This document shows positions 45,329-54,868 of a stretch of 59,821 bases of DNA, in pieces. Every line of letters begins with the position of its first letter. The stretch's first letter is position 1. The DNA lies in NCBI RefSeq assembly GCF_036997615.1, contig NZ_JAWLQA010000018.1; one strand, given 5' to 3'. Both the position numbers and the translations under genes were made by a program. Under the pieces are notes generated by a model. That model did no database searches. It saw nothing but the letters and a program-made list of their open reading frames with translations, and had not been told where the DNA came from. This DNA comes from Brachyspira sp949287565 (GTDB lineage: Bacteria; Spirochaetota; Brachyspiria; Brachyspirales; Brachyspiraceae).

Positions 45329-45412
45329 ATGTGAGGAATATTTTGTATAATCGGTCTGATTATAGCAGGTATAGTAAGTTTATTCGATAAATTAAGAGGA
45401 AATAAAGAATAA
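45329..45412 (+). pseudogene. 27-codon small membrane protein ORF with in-frame TGA at codon 2
   Basis: The reading frame ATG-TGA-GGA-ATA-TTT... runs to TAA at 45412 and encodes M-*-GIFCIIGLIIAGIVSLFDKLRGNKE. That is one hydrophobic helix followed by a basic tail, the form of small single-pass membrane proteins. It has a good promoter 27 bases upstream, AAAGGAG at seven bases, and a strong terminator immediately after the stop. Only codon 2 (TGA, where TGG Trp would be natural) breaks it. It may be a recent point mutation, a sequencing error, or real recoding. The alternative GTG frame at 45331 gives only 19 unremarkable residues. Confidence 0.55.
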
Positions 45413-45451
45413 CCCCGGATTATTTTAATAAATAAAACGGGGCTTTTTTAT
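45413..45451 (+). terminator. Rho-independent terminator of the small ORF
   Basis: CCCCG (45413-45417) / CGGGG (45438-45442) followed by CTTTTTTATT; it starts at the base after the stop codon. Confidence 0.85.
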
Positions 45452-45482
45452 TCTTTAATTATTTAATTAAATAAAAAATAAA

Positions 45483-47198
45483 TTATGCTGCCTGATAAAC
45501 TAATTTTCCATCTATATAAGTTTTTAATACTTTAGTTTTAGTAATATCTGTAGGAACTATCTCAAGTATATTTTGATCCAATATTATAAAATCTGCTTTC
45601 TTTCCTACTTTTATAGAACCCAAAGTATCTTCAGCAAAATTCTGATAGGCACCATTTATTGTAGCAGAGTCCATCATCTGCTCAACGCTTACTATTTGAT
45701 CAGCTCCAAGTAAAGAAGCAGGCTCTCCATCTAAATTCATTCTTGTAGAAGCAAACTGTATAGCATCTAAAGGTTTAGGCGATATTGTTACAGGATAATC
45801 GCTTGCAACTGATACTACACATCCAGCATCAAATAAGTCTTTCATAGGATATTCTTTATTAGCTCTTTCTTCTCCTAAATAAGGAACTTCTAATTCATAA
45901 AAATATCCTTTTTCTTTAAAGAACCAATATGGATTTGTAACAGCAACTATATTTAATTCTCCCATTCTTTTTATATCATCTTTATTAACTAATTGTAAAT
46001 GAGTTATAGCATGTCTTTTATTAGTTTCACCTGTAGTATCTTTTAAATACTCAAATGCATCTATAACTTGTCTAGCAGCTGCATCTCCTATAGAATGTAC
46101 ATGAATTTGTAAACCTAACTTTTGAGCATTAAGATATACATCATTTAAAGAATCTTGTTCCCAAAGTTTATAACCTTTAAATCCTTTGTCTGATGCATAA
46201 TCATCAAGTAAATAAGCTGTTTTACCTTCTACTACCCCATCAGCAAATATTTTCAAAGTTGTCATTTTGAATTTATTTCCGTTTACATCTTTTCTAAGCT
46301 GAGATATTTTATCAAATTTTTCTTTATAGTTATCTGTATTATATAAGCTGTAGCCAACAAAGAAATTTAATTTTAATTCATTATTTTTATCAAGTTCATT
46401 TAAAGCTGTAAAAAAATTATCAGAAGGTCCAACTGTATTAATACCGGGCTCAAAAACAGATGTTATTCCATATGATAATACTTCATCTTGATATGCAAGT
46501 ATTGCATTTTTATATTCATCTACTCCAAAATCTGGAATTTTTTGAGTAATTAAATCTGCTGCTTTTTCTCTGAATGTTCCGGTAGGTTCTTTAGTTACAG
46601 GATCTCTTTCTATAACTCCGCCTTCAACATCTGGAGTATCAGCATTAACTCCTGCTATTTCCATAGCTTTTGAATTAACCCATACGGCATGACCATCTTC
46701 AGAAGTCATAACTATAGGTATTTCTGATGTTATATTATCAAGTACATCTTTTGTAGGGCCTGTTACAGGAGCATATCCATTATTCCAGCCTCTTCCTCTT
46801 AACACAGTTACATTTTTATTTTTTTCATAGAAATCCCTGATATTATTAACATAATCATCTACAGATTTACCTGAATACAACTGCACTTGATATAATTTTA
46901 AAAGACCGCCTTTAGCTGTATGAGCATGGGCTTCAAAAAAACTAGGCATTGCCATACCGCTTTCTAAATTTATAACTTCGGTATTATCACCTATAAACTC
47001 TTTTACCCCTTCTTCGTCTCCAACATATTGATATACACCATCTTTAATAGCAATAGCATTTACTATTTTTTTATCCGCCTCAGATGTGTATATTGTACCC
47101 GTTATTACAGTGTCAGCATATTTACTGCCGCCATTACAACCGATTACAATAAAAGATAAAATTAGTAAAATGATTGGTAATAATGTTTTTTTGTTCAC
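45483..47198 (-). CDS. Lipoprotein amidohydrolase (YtcJ-like)
   Basis: A 571-residue metal-dependent amidohydrolase with a lipoprotein signal (lipobox IVIGC). The metal-binding H-x-H is His91/His93 in FFEAHAHTA. Later ligands are in LQIHVHSIGDAA and ITHLQLV, and the C-terminal Asp is in VASDYPVTISP. This layout is the YtcJ-like subgroup, whose substrates are mostly unknown; an envelope-attached form implies a periplasmic or surface substrate. Start is GTG at 47198 with AGGAG ten bases upstream. Monocistronic. Confidence 0.88.
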   Translation of the reverse strand: MNKKTLLPIILLILSFIVIGCNGGSKYADTVITGTIYTSEADKKIVNAIAIKDGVYQYVGDEEGVKEFIGDNTEVINLESGMAMPSFFEAHAHTAKGGLLKLYQVQLYSGKSVDDYVNNIRDFYEKNKNVTVLRGRGWNNGYAPVTGPTKDVLDNITSEIPIVMTSEDGHAVWVNSKAMEIAGVNADTPDVEGGVIERDPVTKEPTGTFREKAADLITQKIPDFGVDEYKNAILAYQDEVLSYGITSVFEPGINTVGPSDNFFTALNELDKNNELKLNFFVGYSLYNTDNYKEKFDKISQLRKDVNGNKFKMTTLKIFADGVVEGKTAYLLDDYASDKGFKGYKLWEQDSLNDVYLNAQKLGLQIHVHSIGDAAARQVIDAFEYLKDTTGETNKRHAITHLQLVNKDDIKRMGELNIVAVTNPYWFFKEKGYFYELEVPYLGEERANKEYPMKDLFDAGCVVSVASDYPVTISPKPLDAIQFASTRMNLDGEPASLLGADQIVSVEQMMDSATINGAYQNFAEDTLGSIKVGKKADFIILDQNILEIVPTDITKTKVLKTYIDGKLVYQAA

Positions 47199-47399
47199 TT
47201 TTTGTAAACTCCTTTAAATTAAATTTTTTAAAATGAGACATAATTTTATATTAATTGAATACTATATACAATAATCAATATATAATTTTTTTGACTTTTT
47301 ATTAAAAAAATTTAATTTTTATATAGTTTTGTATTAAATGAACAATAATTAAATAAATTCAGAATGATTTTTTAGCTAAAAGTAAATATATATTTAATG

Positions 47400-47810
47400 T
47401 TAATTTGAGTATTTTTCTAATAATTCATCTATTAATTTTATTTTATCTTTATTTTTTATATGATAGAATTTACCTATTGTGGTAGGAAAATAATCTTCCT
47501 CTTTTAATTTATATATTTTAACTTTGGCAGCTATTACCCAATCTGAAACATTAACTCTATCAATTTCATTTTTATTAAATTTAATATTGAACTTATCAAG
47601 AGAATCTGAATCAGTCAAAGCCTCAGCAATAGCAACTGCAGTTAAACCATCTGCTATCATTATTCTAGTACCTTTTACAAATTTCTTTTCTTTTACTTTT
47701 TCTGCCCCAGCCTTCACTTCAGCAAATACAATATTATGCTTATAGAATATATCCAAAAGTTTAATATCTCCATGCCCCCCTCTTCTGCTTCCAAATTTCA
47801 CATACTGCAT
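47400..47810 (-). CDS. Unknown protein downstream of prmC
   Basis: Start set at ATG 47810, with AAGGAG seven bases upstream; the product is 136 residues. The N-terminus VKFGSRRGGHGDIKLLDIFYKHNI is glycine/basic, and a later Ala-rich segment (LTAVAIAEALTD) suggests an alpha/beta domain. No family recognised. It begins 26 bases after prmC and is likely in the cupin-prmC operon. The 200 bases beyond its stop hold no gene. Confidence 0.6.
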   Translation of the reverse strand: MQYVKFGSRRGGHGDIKLLDIFYKHNIVFAEVKAGAEKVKEKKFVKGTRIMIADGLTAVAIAEALTDSDSLDKFNIKFNKNEIDRVNVSDWVIAAKVKIYKLKEEDYFPTTIGKFYHIKNKDKIKLIDELLEKYSN

Positions 47811-47836
47811 ATTATTCTCCTTAAAACTTATTATAA

Positions 47837-48715
47837 TTAACAATTCTTTATATTCTCACAAACAAGAAATCTATCTTTCCCGCTTAAATCTTTTTTCACC
47901 GATACATTTTTTATATCAATAAAATTGCATATATTAATTAATGCATCTCCCTGATCATAGCCTATTTCAAAAAAGAAAGCTCCATTATCTTTTAAATATT
48001 TTTCTATAATACTTAAAAAACTCTTGTAAAAATCAAGTCCGTCATAACCTGAATACAATGCATTTTGAGGCTCAAATTCCAAATCTTTTTGAAGAGAATC
48101 TTTATCTCTTAAAGGCACATAAGGAGCATTTGAAACTATTATATCAAATTTATTTTCAGGCGTAAAAGTTAAAGCATCTGCATTTATTATATTTATAATT
48201 TTTTCATCGCCTAATATATTTAATGCATTTTTCTTTATAACTTGAAAAGCTCCATTACTAATTTCAATAGCTGTAATATCAATGTTTTTATTTTGCTCTA
48301 AAAATAATTTTTTTAATGTTATGGGTATATTTCCGCTTCCAGAACCAATATCGCATATTGAAATATTATCTTTATCCTTTGCATAATCTAACAATAAATC
48401 AATAAGCTCTTCAGTTTCAGGTCTTGGTATAAGCACGTTATTATCAACATAAAAATCAAAACCATAAAACTCTTTTTTATTTGTAATATAAGAAAGAGGT
48501 TCATAATTTAAGCGTCTATTTATAAAACTCTCTATTTTATTTATATCACTTTCTGTAAGTTCTCTCAAACCTTCTGATATTAATTTTATCTTGCTAATAC
48601 ATAAAGCATGCATTATAATAGTTTGTGCCTCAATATATGATACTTTATAATCATCATTGATTTTTTCTAATTGTTTAGCGTAATTGATTATTGCCTGATT
48701 TATATTCATATTCAA
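47837..48715 (-). CDS. prmC: Peptide chain release factor N5-glutamine methyltransferase (PrmC)
   Basis: Methylates the GGQ glutamine of release factors RF1/RF2, raising termination efficiency. The protein has 292 residues: an N-terminal helical domain (about 1-85), then a Rossmann methyltransferase with the SAM motif CDIGSGSGNIPITL. The catalytic motif reads IIVSNAPYVP, so the usual NPPY is NAPY; Ala is tolerated at this position in related N-methyltransferases. YEPLSYITNKKEFYG and LIPRPETEEL are also diagnostic. Starts one base after the cupin stop region, so coupled to it. Confidence 0.94.
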   Translation of the reverse strand: MNMNINQAIINYAKQLEKINDDYKVSYIEAQTIIMHALCISKIKLISEGLRELTESDINKIESFINRRLNYEPLSYITNKKEFYGFDFYVDNNVLIPRPETEELIDLLLDYAKDKDNISICDIGSGSGNIPITLKKLFLEQNKNIDITAIEISNGAFQVIKKNALNILGDEKIINIINADALTFTPENKFDIIVSNAPYVPLRDKDSLQKDLEFEPQNALYSGYDGLDFYKSFLSIIEKYLKDNGAFFFEIGYDQGDALINICNFIDIKNVSVKKDLSGKDRFLVCENIKNC

Positions 48716-48716
48716 A

Positions 48717-49046
48717 TTAATTATTCAAAAAATCTTCTCTTTTAGGTGTAAAAGTATCTAATAATTTACCTTTCTTAATGCATTTACAGCCATGACTCAT
48801 GTTTTTAGCAAAATGCAAACTATCTCCTGCTTTGCATAAATATTCTTCCCCATTAACTGTAAACTCAAACTCTCCGTCTATAATATATGTAATTTGCTCA
48901 TGCTCATCATGAGAATGAGTTTCAGCTATAGCTCCTTCATCAAATTCCATATAAACAGTCATTAAATTATCAGAATAAGCTAATATTCTTCTTTTAAGTC
49001 CATTTCCTAAATTCTGTAAATTAGTTTTATTAAAATCTTGATACAT
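48717..49046 (-). CDS. Cupin-domain protein
   Basis: A 109-residue single cupin. Metal ligands are in motif 1 (GAIAETHSHDEHEQITYIIDGEFEF, His-x-His...Glu) and motif 2 (AGDSLHFAKNMSHGCK). Small cupins bind a metal and often a small molecule; this one resembles regulatory or isomerase-like cupins but has no partner domain. First gene of the cupin-prmC-unknown operon; GGAAT precedes ATG 49046. Confidence 0.88.
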   Translation of the reverse strand: MYQDFNKTNLQNLGNGLKRRILAYSDNLMTVYMEFDEGAIAETHSHDEHEQITYIIDGEFEFTVNGEEYLCKAGDSLHFAKNMSHGCKCIKKGKLLDTFTPKREDFLNN

Positions 49047-49225
49047 TGATATAATTCCTTCTATAAGTTATGGATAATAATATATAATAATTTAAATAAA
49101 AAAGATATATATTAAAAGTTATAATATTGCTTTAATAACAAAAAACTACACATTTAAAACATAATATATGCTATACATATAATAATTATTGTTGCATAAT
49201 ATCAAAAAAATAATATTATTAATAT

Positions 49226-49951
49226 ATGAAACATGATTTAAAATCTGATTTGGATAAATTAACAAATAGAGGAATGGCATTAGATGATGATATCAATATG
49301 CTTAAAAATTATTCTTTAGAAAAACTTATTGATTGTTTGAATAATGATAATGCCATAATAAGAACATCGGCTTCTATCAATCTGATGCCTTATATAAATG
49401 AAGATAATGTACAAAATGAATTATTAATGCAATTATCTGAAGAAAAAAGTTTGTATACTAAAATAGCAATTTGTGAAACTCTTCAACATGGAAATATTGA
49501 TACTGCAGAAAAAATGACTGAATATCTTGGCATAATAGGAAATAATCAATATAAAAAATTACCAAAAAAAATATCATCAAAAAAATCGTACCCTCTGCCT
49601 AGAGATATAATAGCAAGAACTTTATCCAAAATGGACATAAGCATTGTACCTGCATTAATAAAAATACTAAAAAGTAATAATTTAATAAAAATTTATGAAG
49701 CTGTAGATGCTTTCGGATATATATGTTTTTACAATAAAACTTTACAAAATGAGAAAAATCTTGAATATATAATAAAATTAATAAACAAGTACAAAGATGA
49801 TAAACTTCTTGTATGGAAATGTATAACTTGCCTATCTGCATTTAATCTTGATAAAAGCAAAGAAATACTAAATAGTTTTATAAATAAAGATAGTAAAGAT
49901 ATTTTATCATTAGAGGCTAAAAGGTCTTTGTCTATACTAAACAAAAAATAA
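49226..49951 (+). CDS. HEAT-repeat protein of unknown function
   Basis: A 241-residue, all-helical soluble protein with HEAT-like repeats (IIRTSASINLMPYINED, PRDIIARTLSKMDIS, LVWKCITCLSAF). No signal peptide. No convincing ribosome binding site precedes ATG 49226 (AATATTATTAATATATG), so the mRNA may have a very short leader. Monocistronic. Binding partner unknown. Confidence 0.72.
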   Translation: MKHDLKSDLDKLTNRGMALDDDINMLKNYSLEKLIDCLNNDNAIIRTSASINLMPYINEDNVQNELLMQLSEEKSLYTKIAICETLQHGNIDTAEKMTEYLGIIGNNQYKKLPKKISSKKSYPLPRDIIARTLSKMDISIVPALIKILKSNNLIKIYEAVDAFGYICFYNKTLQNEKNLEYIIKLINKYKDDKLLVWKCITCLSAFNLDKSKEILNSFINKDSKDILSLEAKRSLSILNKK

Positions 49952-50020
49952 ATATTTAAATGATATATACTAAAAATTTTAGAGTTTGTCGAAAAATACA
50001 ATTTTAAATTTAGGTTATTT

Positions 50021-50150
50021 GTGGGGACTAGCCCTACGAAGTACACAGACGTGCCACCCCCCAGTTCTTTTATTGGCACAAAGAACTTTATATCCTCAAC
50101 AAGCTCGGATACGCTTCGCGAAAGACTGCATTTTTAGCCAAAATATAGTT
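50021..50150. repeat. GC-richer intergenic fragment with hairpins
   Basis: Contains GTTCTTT (50064-50070) / AAAGAAC (50080-50086) around GGCAC, GTGGGGACTAG and CACCCCCCAG, and TACGCTTCGCG. Its composition is unlike the surroundings, and TACGCTTCGCG is shared with the fragment beside the CRISPR-like array (25940). The 355-base gap 49952-50306 holds this and the AT-rich promoter region of the ATPase gene; no gene seen. Confidence 0.5.
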
Positions 50151-50306
50151 TTTATTTTATATTTTCAAGAAAACTTAACAATATCTTACATTTAATAAAT
50201 TAATAAAATATGATTATTTATATATATTTTAAACAAAAAATAAACATTTAAAAAAATCTATTAAATGATATAATAAAGAAACTTTACTATTTTTAAGGCT
50301 AAACAA

Positions 50307-51548
50307 ATGAAATTAACTATAAAAAATTTCGCCAGAATAAAAGAAGCAGAAATAAATATAGACGGCATCACCATAATAGCAGGCGAAAATAATACAGGAA
50401 AAACTACAGTAGGAAAAGTTCTATTTTCTTGTTTTAATTCATTAAATTTTATAAAAAAAAATATACTTTATGAAAAAAGAAAATCTATAAATGAAAAACT
50501 ACTTGATTTACACAACTCATTACATAAATTTATTGATAATAATAAGGAAATTGAATTATCATATTACATAGGAAAGATATCACTTACACTACATAATGAA
50601 ATTGATAAAAATAGTGTCTATAATATTTTATTATTTAATTTAGAAAATTTAATAGATTTAAAAAATGAAAATATAATTAAGTTAATTGAACAAACAGCTA
50701 AAAAAATAGAGGAATATATTAATATACCAGATGAAAAAATATCTAATGAAACAACCGAAGAATATTTCAATGAAATGTTTAATAATCAAATAAACAGCAG
50801 AATAGAAAAAGATACTATAGTAGAAATCAATATATTAGATTTATATTTTAAATTCAAAGATGACAAATGCATAGAAACAAATTTAAATTATCATTATAAC
50901 AAAAATATATATTTTATAGATAATCCTTTTATTTTTGACAGAAATGATTATTCATATTCTTTATCTATATCAGAATCACATTTAATCAATAATATATTAT
51001 ATTCAGAAAAACCAAACACACTAGATAAAATTTTAGCCGAAGATAAATTAAAAAATATATATGATAAATTATCAAATGCAGTAAATGGTAAAATTGTAGA
51101 AAAAGATGAAGAATTTTACTTGGAAGAAGATTTTTTCTATGAGCCTATATCTGTACATAATTTATCGGCAGGACTAAAATCTTTTACCATTATAAAAATG
51201 CTTTTAGAGAGAAATGCTTTAAAAGAAGATGATATATTAATATTAGATGAGCCTGAAATACATCTACACCCAAAATGGCAGCTTTTATATGCTGAAATAA
51301 TAGTGCTTTTACAAAAAGAATTTAATATATACATTTTAATAACAACTCATAGCCCTTATTTTTTAGAAGCTATAGAAATGTATTCTAAATTACATGGTAT
51401 GCAGGAAAAAACTAATTATTATTTGGCAGATATAGAAAATAAATATTCTGTTTTTAAATTGGTAAATGACAGCATAGAAGATATATACAATATAATGGCT
51501 CAGCCTATAGAAAAGCTCGAAGATTTACAAAATAGTTTTAATGAATAA
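50307..51548 (+). CDS. ABC-type/OLD-like AAA ATPase
   Basis: A 413-residue SMC/RecF-like ATPase. Walker A is GENNTGKTT (26-34), an LSAG signature lies at 286-289, Walker B is LILDEPEIHLHP (Asp314, Glu315) and the switch His348 is in ITTHSP. The insert between the halves (about 50-280) is short and helical, without a full coiled coil, and no TOPRIM domain follows. This is the ATPase type found in many two-gene anti-phage modules. The predicted nuclease gene begins 22 bases downstream. An AAGG sits near the start. Role in defence is inferred. Confidence 0.85.
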   Translation: MKLTIKNFARIKEAEINIDGITIIAGENNTGKTTVGKVLFSCFNSLNFIKKNILYEKRKSINEKLLDLHNSLHKFIDNNKEIELSYYIGKISLTLHNEIDKNSVYNILLFNLENLIDLKNENIIKLIEQTAKKIEEYINIPDEKISNETTEEYFNEMFNNQINSRIEKDTIVEINILDLYFKFKDDKCIETNLNYHYNKNIYFIDNPFIFDRNDYSYSLSISESHLINNILYSEKPNTLDKILAEDKLKNIYDKLSNAVNGKIVEKDEEFYLEEDFFYEPISVHNLSAGLKSFTIIKMLLERNALKEDDILILDEPEIHLHPKWQLLYAEIIVLLQKEFNIYILITTHSPYFLEAIEMYSKLHGMQEKTNYYLADIENKYSVFKLVNDSIEDIYNIMAQPIEKLEDLQNSFNE

Positions 51549-51570
51549 TTTTTTATAAAGTAATTTTATT

Positions 51571-52131
51571 ATGAAACAAGATATAATAGACTCTCTGCCG
51601 GATATATTAAAAAACAATATAGATACTCTGGAAAACACTTCCTCTGATGATGATCATAATTATTATATGACAAATAGTAAATTACCAGTCATTAATTTTG
51701 ATAAAGCAGCAAAGTGTTATAAAGATGAGAAAGATTTGAATTATTTACCTGCTTCTAATGATGCACTGTACATTATGGATAAGAGTCATTTATATTTTTT
51801 AGAGTTTAAAAACGGAAAAATTGAAGAAGATAATATAAAAACAAAAATATATGACAGCTTATTTATATTGTCTGATGTAAAATATAATGATGGATATAAA
51901 TATATAGAGAGTATAGTTGAATTTTCAAAATCAAGCATAGAATATATATTGATTTATAATATTAAAAAACATGGTAAATTAAGTTTTAACAATCATTTTC
52001 AGAAAAGAGCTAATAAAAAAACAAAATTATATGGCGGAGTATTAAAATTAAAAGGCTTCATATTAAAAGACATTAATTTTTACAGTGAAAATGAGTTTAA
52101 AAATAACTTTATTAATAAATTTGATAAATGA
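51571..52131 (+). CDS. Predicted PD-(D/E)XK-type nuclease partner of the ATPase
   Basis: A 186-residue protein. Asp64 (ASNDALYIMD), then 13 residues, then Glu78-x-Lys80 (YFLEFKNG) inside two beta strands, followed by a helix (KTKIYDSLFIL), is the D...ExK core of the PD-(D/E)XK fold. The rest (IEYILIYNI, a basic KRANKKTK stretch) fits a small nuclease. I infer it acts with the upstream ATPase. The next gene, lgt, is 104 bases downstream and unrelated. The family is not named by me. Confidence 0.65.
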   Translation: MKQDIIDSLPDILKNNIDTLENTSSDDDHNYYMTNSKLPVINFDKAAKCYKDEKDLNYLPASNDALYIMDKSHLYFLEFKNGKIEEDNIKTKIYDSLFILSDVKYNDGYKYIESIVEFSKSSIEYILIYNIKKHGKLSFNNHFQKRANKKTKLYGGVLKLKGFILKDINFYSENEFKNNFINKFDK

Positions 52132-52235
52132 TATTCTTGGATATTTAGCACTTGATAGATTAACAATTTCAATGTATTATCTTATATTAAAAATCTTCTA
52201 TATAAAAATAATTAATAATTTTTTAAGGAAAATAT

Positions 52236-53174
52236 ATGACTTATCCAGAATTTTTCACGCCTTATGTGTTTCCGCCTAATATACCAATACTAGGTGCTAT
52301 AAGATGGTATGGGCTTATGTATATTGTAGGCATTTTAGTATCATGCATAATTTTATATTTTGTTCAAAAAAGGGGTTGGATAAAATTCAATCTTAATGAA
52401 AAAAACGGCGGTATATATGATATGGTATTCTATGCTGCTGTAGGTGCTATAGTGGGGGCTAGAATTGGTTATTTTCTTTTCTATTCACCAAAAAGTTTTT
52501 TAACACCTTGGGAAATAATAGGTATTAATCTTGATAACGGATTTAGTTTCACAGGTTTCGCTGGAATGTCATTTCATGGCGGATTTATAGGTATGTTTAT
52601 AGCATTATTTATATTCAGCAAAAAATATAAATATGATTTTTATAATATCACAGACAACGGTACACTTCCTGCTAGTTTATGTTTATTCTTTGGAAGAATT
52701 GGAAATTTTATGAATGCCGAACTTTACGGAAGAGTTACAGATTCTTTTATGGCAATGAAATTTCCATTGTATGATGCAGTAGGCGGTTATGAAAGATGGG
52801 CAGCAATGTTTCAAGCAATAAGACCTTATACAGAACCAAGACATCCTTCACAATTATATGAAGCATTTCTTGAAGGTATTGTTCTTGCTTTAGTATCTTT
52901 TTTAATAGGTTATTTAAGCGAGAAAAATAAAAATATAAGACCGGGTACAAGACTTTGGGTTTGGATTTTCCTTTACGGACTTTTTAGAACTTTAATAGAA
53001 CAGTTTGCAAGAGATATTACTGAATGGACTGTAGGACCAATCACAGCTGGTGCTATTTATTCTATGCCTATGATGTTAATCGGTATTGTTATGCTCGCTT
53101 ATATTTATACAAGAAAAGATTATAATCCTGCACTTGAAGTAAATACAAAAGAAGCAAAAAAGAATAAAAAGTAA
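52236..53174 (+). CDS. lgt: Prolipoprotein diacylglyceryl transferase
   Basis: Transfers diacylglycerol from phosphatidylglycerol to the lipobox Cys of prolipoproteins, the first maturation step for the many lipoproteins in this window. A polytopic membrane protein of 312 residues. Conserved segments are RWYGLMYIVG, FHGGFIGMF with the catalytic His, and the Lgt signature GRIGNFMNAELYGR. AAGGAAA lies upstream of ATG 52236. A strong terminator follows. Identification is secure. Confidence 0.97.
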   Translation: MTYPEFFTPYVFPPNIPILGAIRWYGLMYIVGILVSCIILYFVQKRGWIKFNLNEKNGGIYDMVFYAAVGAIVGARIGYFLFYSPKSFLTPWEIIGINLDNGFSFTGFAGMSFHGGFIGMFIALFIFSKKYKYDFYNITDNGTLPASLCLFFGRIGNFMNAELYGRVTDSFMAMKFPLYDAVGGYERWAAMFQAIRPYTEPRHPSQLYEAFLEGIVLALVSFLIGYLSEKNKNIRPGTRLWVWIFLYGLFRTLIEQFARDITEWTVGPITAGAIYSMPMMLIGIVMLAYIYTRKDYNPALEVNTKEAKKNKK

Positions 53175-53202
53175 TAAATTAATTAGAAATTAATTTAATA
53201 AT

Positions 53203-53244
53203 AAAGCCTAGTATGATAAAAACATATTAGGCTTTTATTTTTTA
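53203..53244 (+). terminator. Rho-independent terminator of lgt
   Basis: AAAGCCTAGTATG / CATATTAGGCTTTT stem with one imperfect pair, then a T-rich run. Confidence 0.88.
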
Positions 53245-53260
53245 TAATAAATTTCTTTTA

Positions 53261-53455
53261 ACGCACGGTAAGCTAACTCATTTATATAATTAAATGCCAT
53301 TATTAATTGATTCATATTAATAAACTTCATTCTGCGTGCGGTGAGTATACAATAAATTTAAAAAACTCTTGGGTGGGTGCTATAAATGCTAAATAAACAA
53401 TAAAAAAATGAAAAATAAAAAATTCAAAATAAATTAAAAAAATTAAAGGGCGGGG
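53261..53455. repeat. Modular GC-box intergenic repeat, copy 4 (A-B)
   Basis: Boxes ACGCACGGT (53261), TGCGTGCGGTGA (53333), CTTGGGTGGGTG (53368) and GGGCGGGG (53448), at gaps of 63, 23 and 68 bp. Compared with copy 2, module A is inverted relative to module B. Fills most of the 351-base gap 53175-53525; no gene seen. Confidence 0.75.
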
Positions 53456-53525
53456 ATTTAAAATAAAATTATAAAGTTATAAAATTATTATATTAATAAT
53501 AGTTATAAATAAAAAGGATTAAACT

Positions 53526-54842
53526 ATGTCAAAAATAACATTTATAGGTGCAGGAAGCACAATATTTGCAAAGAATGTTTTAGGCGATTGCATGCTTACT
53601 GAAAGCCTTTTAGACAGTGAAATAGCTTTATACGATATAGATCCTATAAGGTTAAAAGAATCAGGAGATATGATTGAAGCTATGAATAAAAGAATAAATA
53701 ATGGAAGAGCTAAAATTAAATCATACTGCGGTATTGAAAATAGAAAAGAAGCCATAAAGAATGCTGATTTTATAGTTACTGCAATACAAGTTGGAGGGTA
53801 TGAACCTTGTACCGTAACAGATTTTGAAATACCAAAAAAATACGGACTTAGACAAACAATTGCTGATACTTTAGGAATAGGAGGAATATTCAGAACATTA
53901 AGAACATTGCCTGTTTTTGAGGATATTGCAAGAGATATAGAAGAATATGCTCCTAATGCTTGGCTTTTAAACTATGTTAATCCTATGGCCATGATTACAG
54001 GTTTTATGCTAAGATATACAGGAGTTAAAACTGTAGGTTTATGTCATAGTGTGCAGGTATGTTCAAAAGATTTATTAGAAAACCTTGGTATGGAAGATAA
54101 GATAGAGGGCAGAAAAGATTTTATAGCCGGAATTAATCATATGGCTTGGCTTCTTGATATAAGAGATAAAAACGGAAATGATTTATATCCGGAAATTAAA
54201 AAAAGAGTTTACGAAAAAAATGAAAAGCATAATGATATGGTAAGATTTGAATATATTAAAAGACTTGGATACTATTGTACAGAATCAAGCGAGCATAATG
54301 CCGAGTATAATCCATTCTTTATAAAAAGCAAATATCCTGAATTGATTGACAAATTCAATATACCTTTAGATGAATATCCTAGAAGATGCATTAAACAAAT
54401 AGAAGATTGGAAAAGAGATAGCCAAAATCTTCTAGATGGAGAATTTTTAAATCATAAGCGTTCAAAAGAATACGGCTCTTTTATAATGAATGCAATATTA
54501 ACTAATGAGCCTTATAAAATCGGAGGAAATATTCTTAATAATGGAGTTATAGAAAATTTGGATAGAAATGCATGTGTAGAAGTGCCTTGTCTTGTTGACT
54601 CTAATGGTGTACAGCCTACCTATATTGGTAAATTGCCTGTTCAATTAGCAGCTATGAATATGACTAATATAAATGTTCAGCTCATTACAATAGAAGCCCA
54701 TGTCACTAAAAAGCTAGAACATATATATCATGCTGCTATGATGGATCCGCATACTGCTTCAGAATTATCAATAGATGATATAGTTTCATTATGTAATGAT
54801 TTAATAAAAGAGCATGGAAATTGGCTTCCAAAGTACAAATAA
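53526..54842 (+). CDS. GH4-family alpha-glycosidase (MelA-like)
   Basis: Family 4 glycosidases use NAD+ and a divalent metal to hydrolyse alpha-glycosides by oxidation-elimination. The 438-residue protein has the NAD motif FIGAGSTIFA near its start, ADTLGIGGIFRTLRTLP, NYVNPMAMIT and the metal-binding CHSVQ and GINHMAW segments. The pattern is closest to alpha-galactosidase (MelA-like) members. AAAGGA lies upstream of ATG 53526. No transporter or sugar operon is adjacent, so its substrate is inferred. Confidence 0.9.
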   Translation: MSKITFIGAGSTIFAKNVLGDCMLTESLLDSEIALYDIDPIRLKESGDMIEAMNKRINNGRAKIKSYCGIENRKEAIKNADFIVTAIQVGGYEPCTVTDFEIPKKYGLRQTIADTLGIGGIFRTLRTLPVFEDIARDIEEYAPNAWLLNYVNPMAMITGFMLRYTGVKTVGLCHSVQVCSKDLLENLGMEDKIEGRKDFIAGINHMAWLLDIRDKNGNDLYPEIKKRVYEKNEKHNDMVRFEYIKRLGYYCTESSEHNAEYNPFFIKSKYPELIDKFNIPLDEYPRRCIKQIEDWKRDSQNLLDGEFLNHKRSKEYGSFIMNAILTNEPYKIGGNILNNGVIENLDRNACVEVPCLVDSNGVQPTYIGKLPVQLAAMNMTNINVQLITIEAHVTKKLEHIYHAAMMDPHTASELSIDDIVSLCNDLIKEHGNWLPKYK

Positions 54843-54868
54843 CTAACAGCAATAAATTTAGAAAAATC

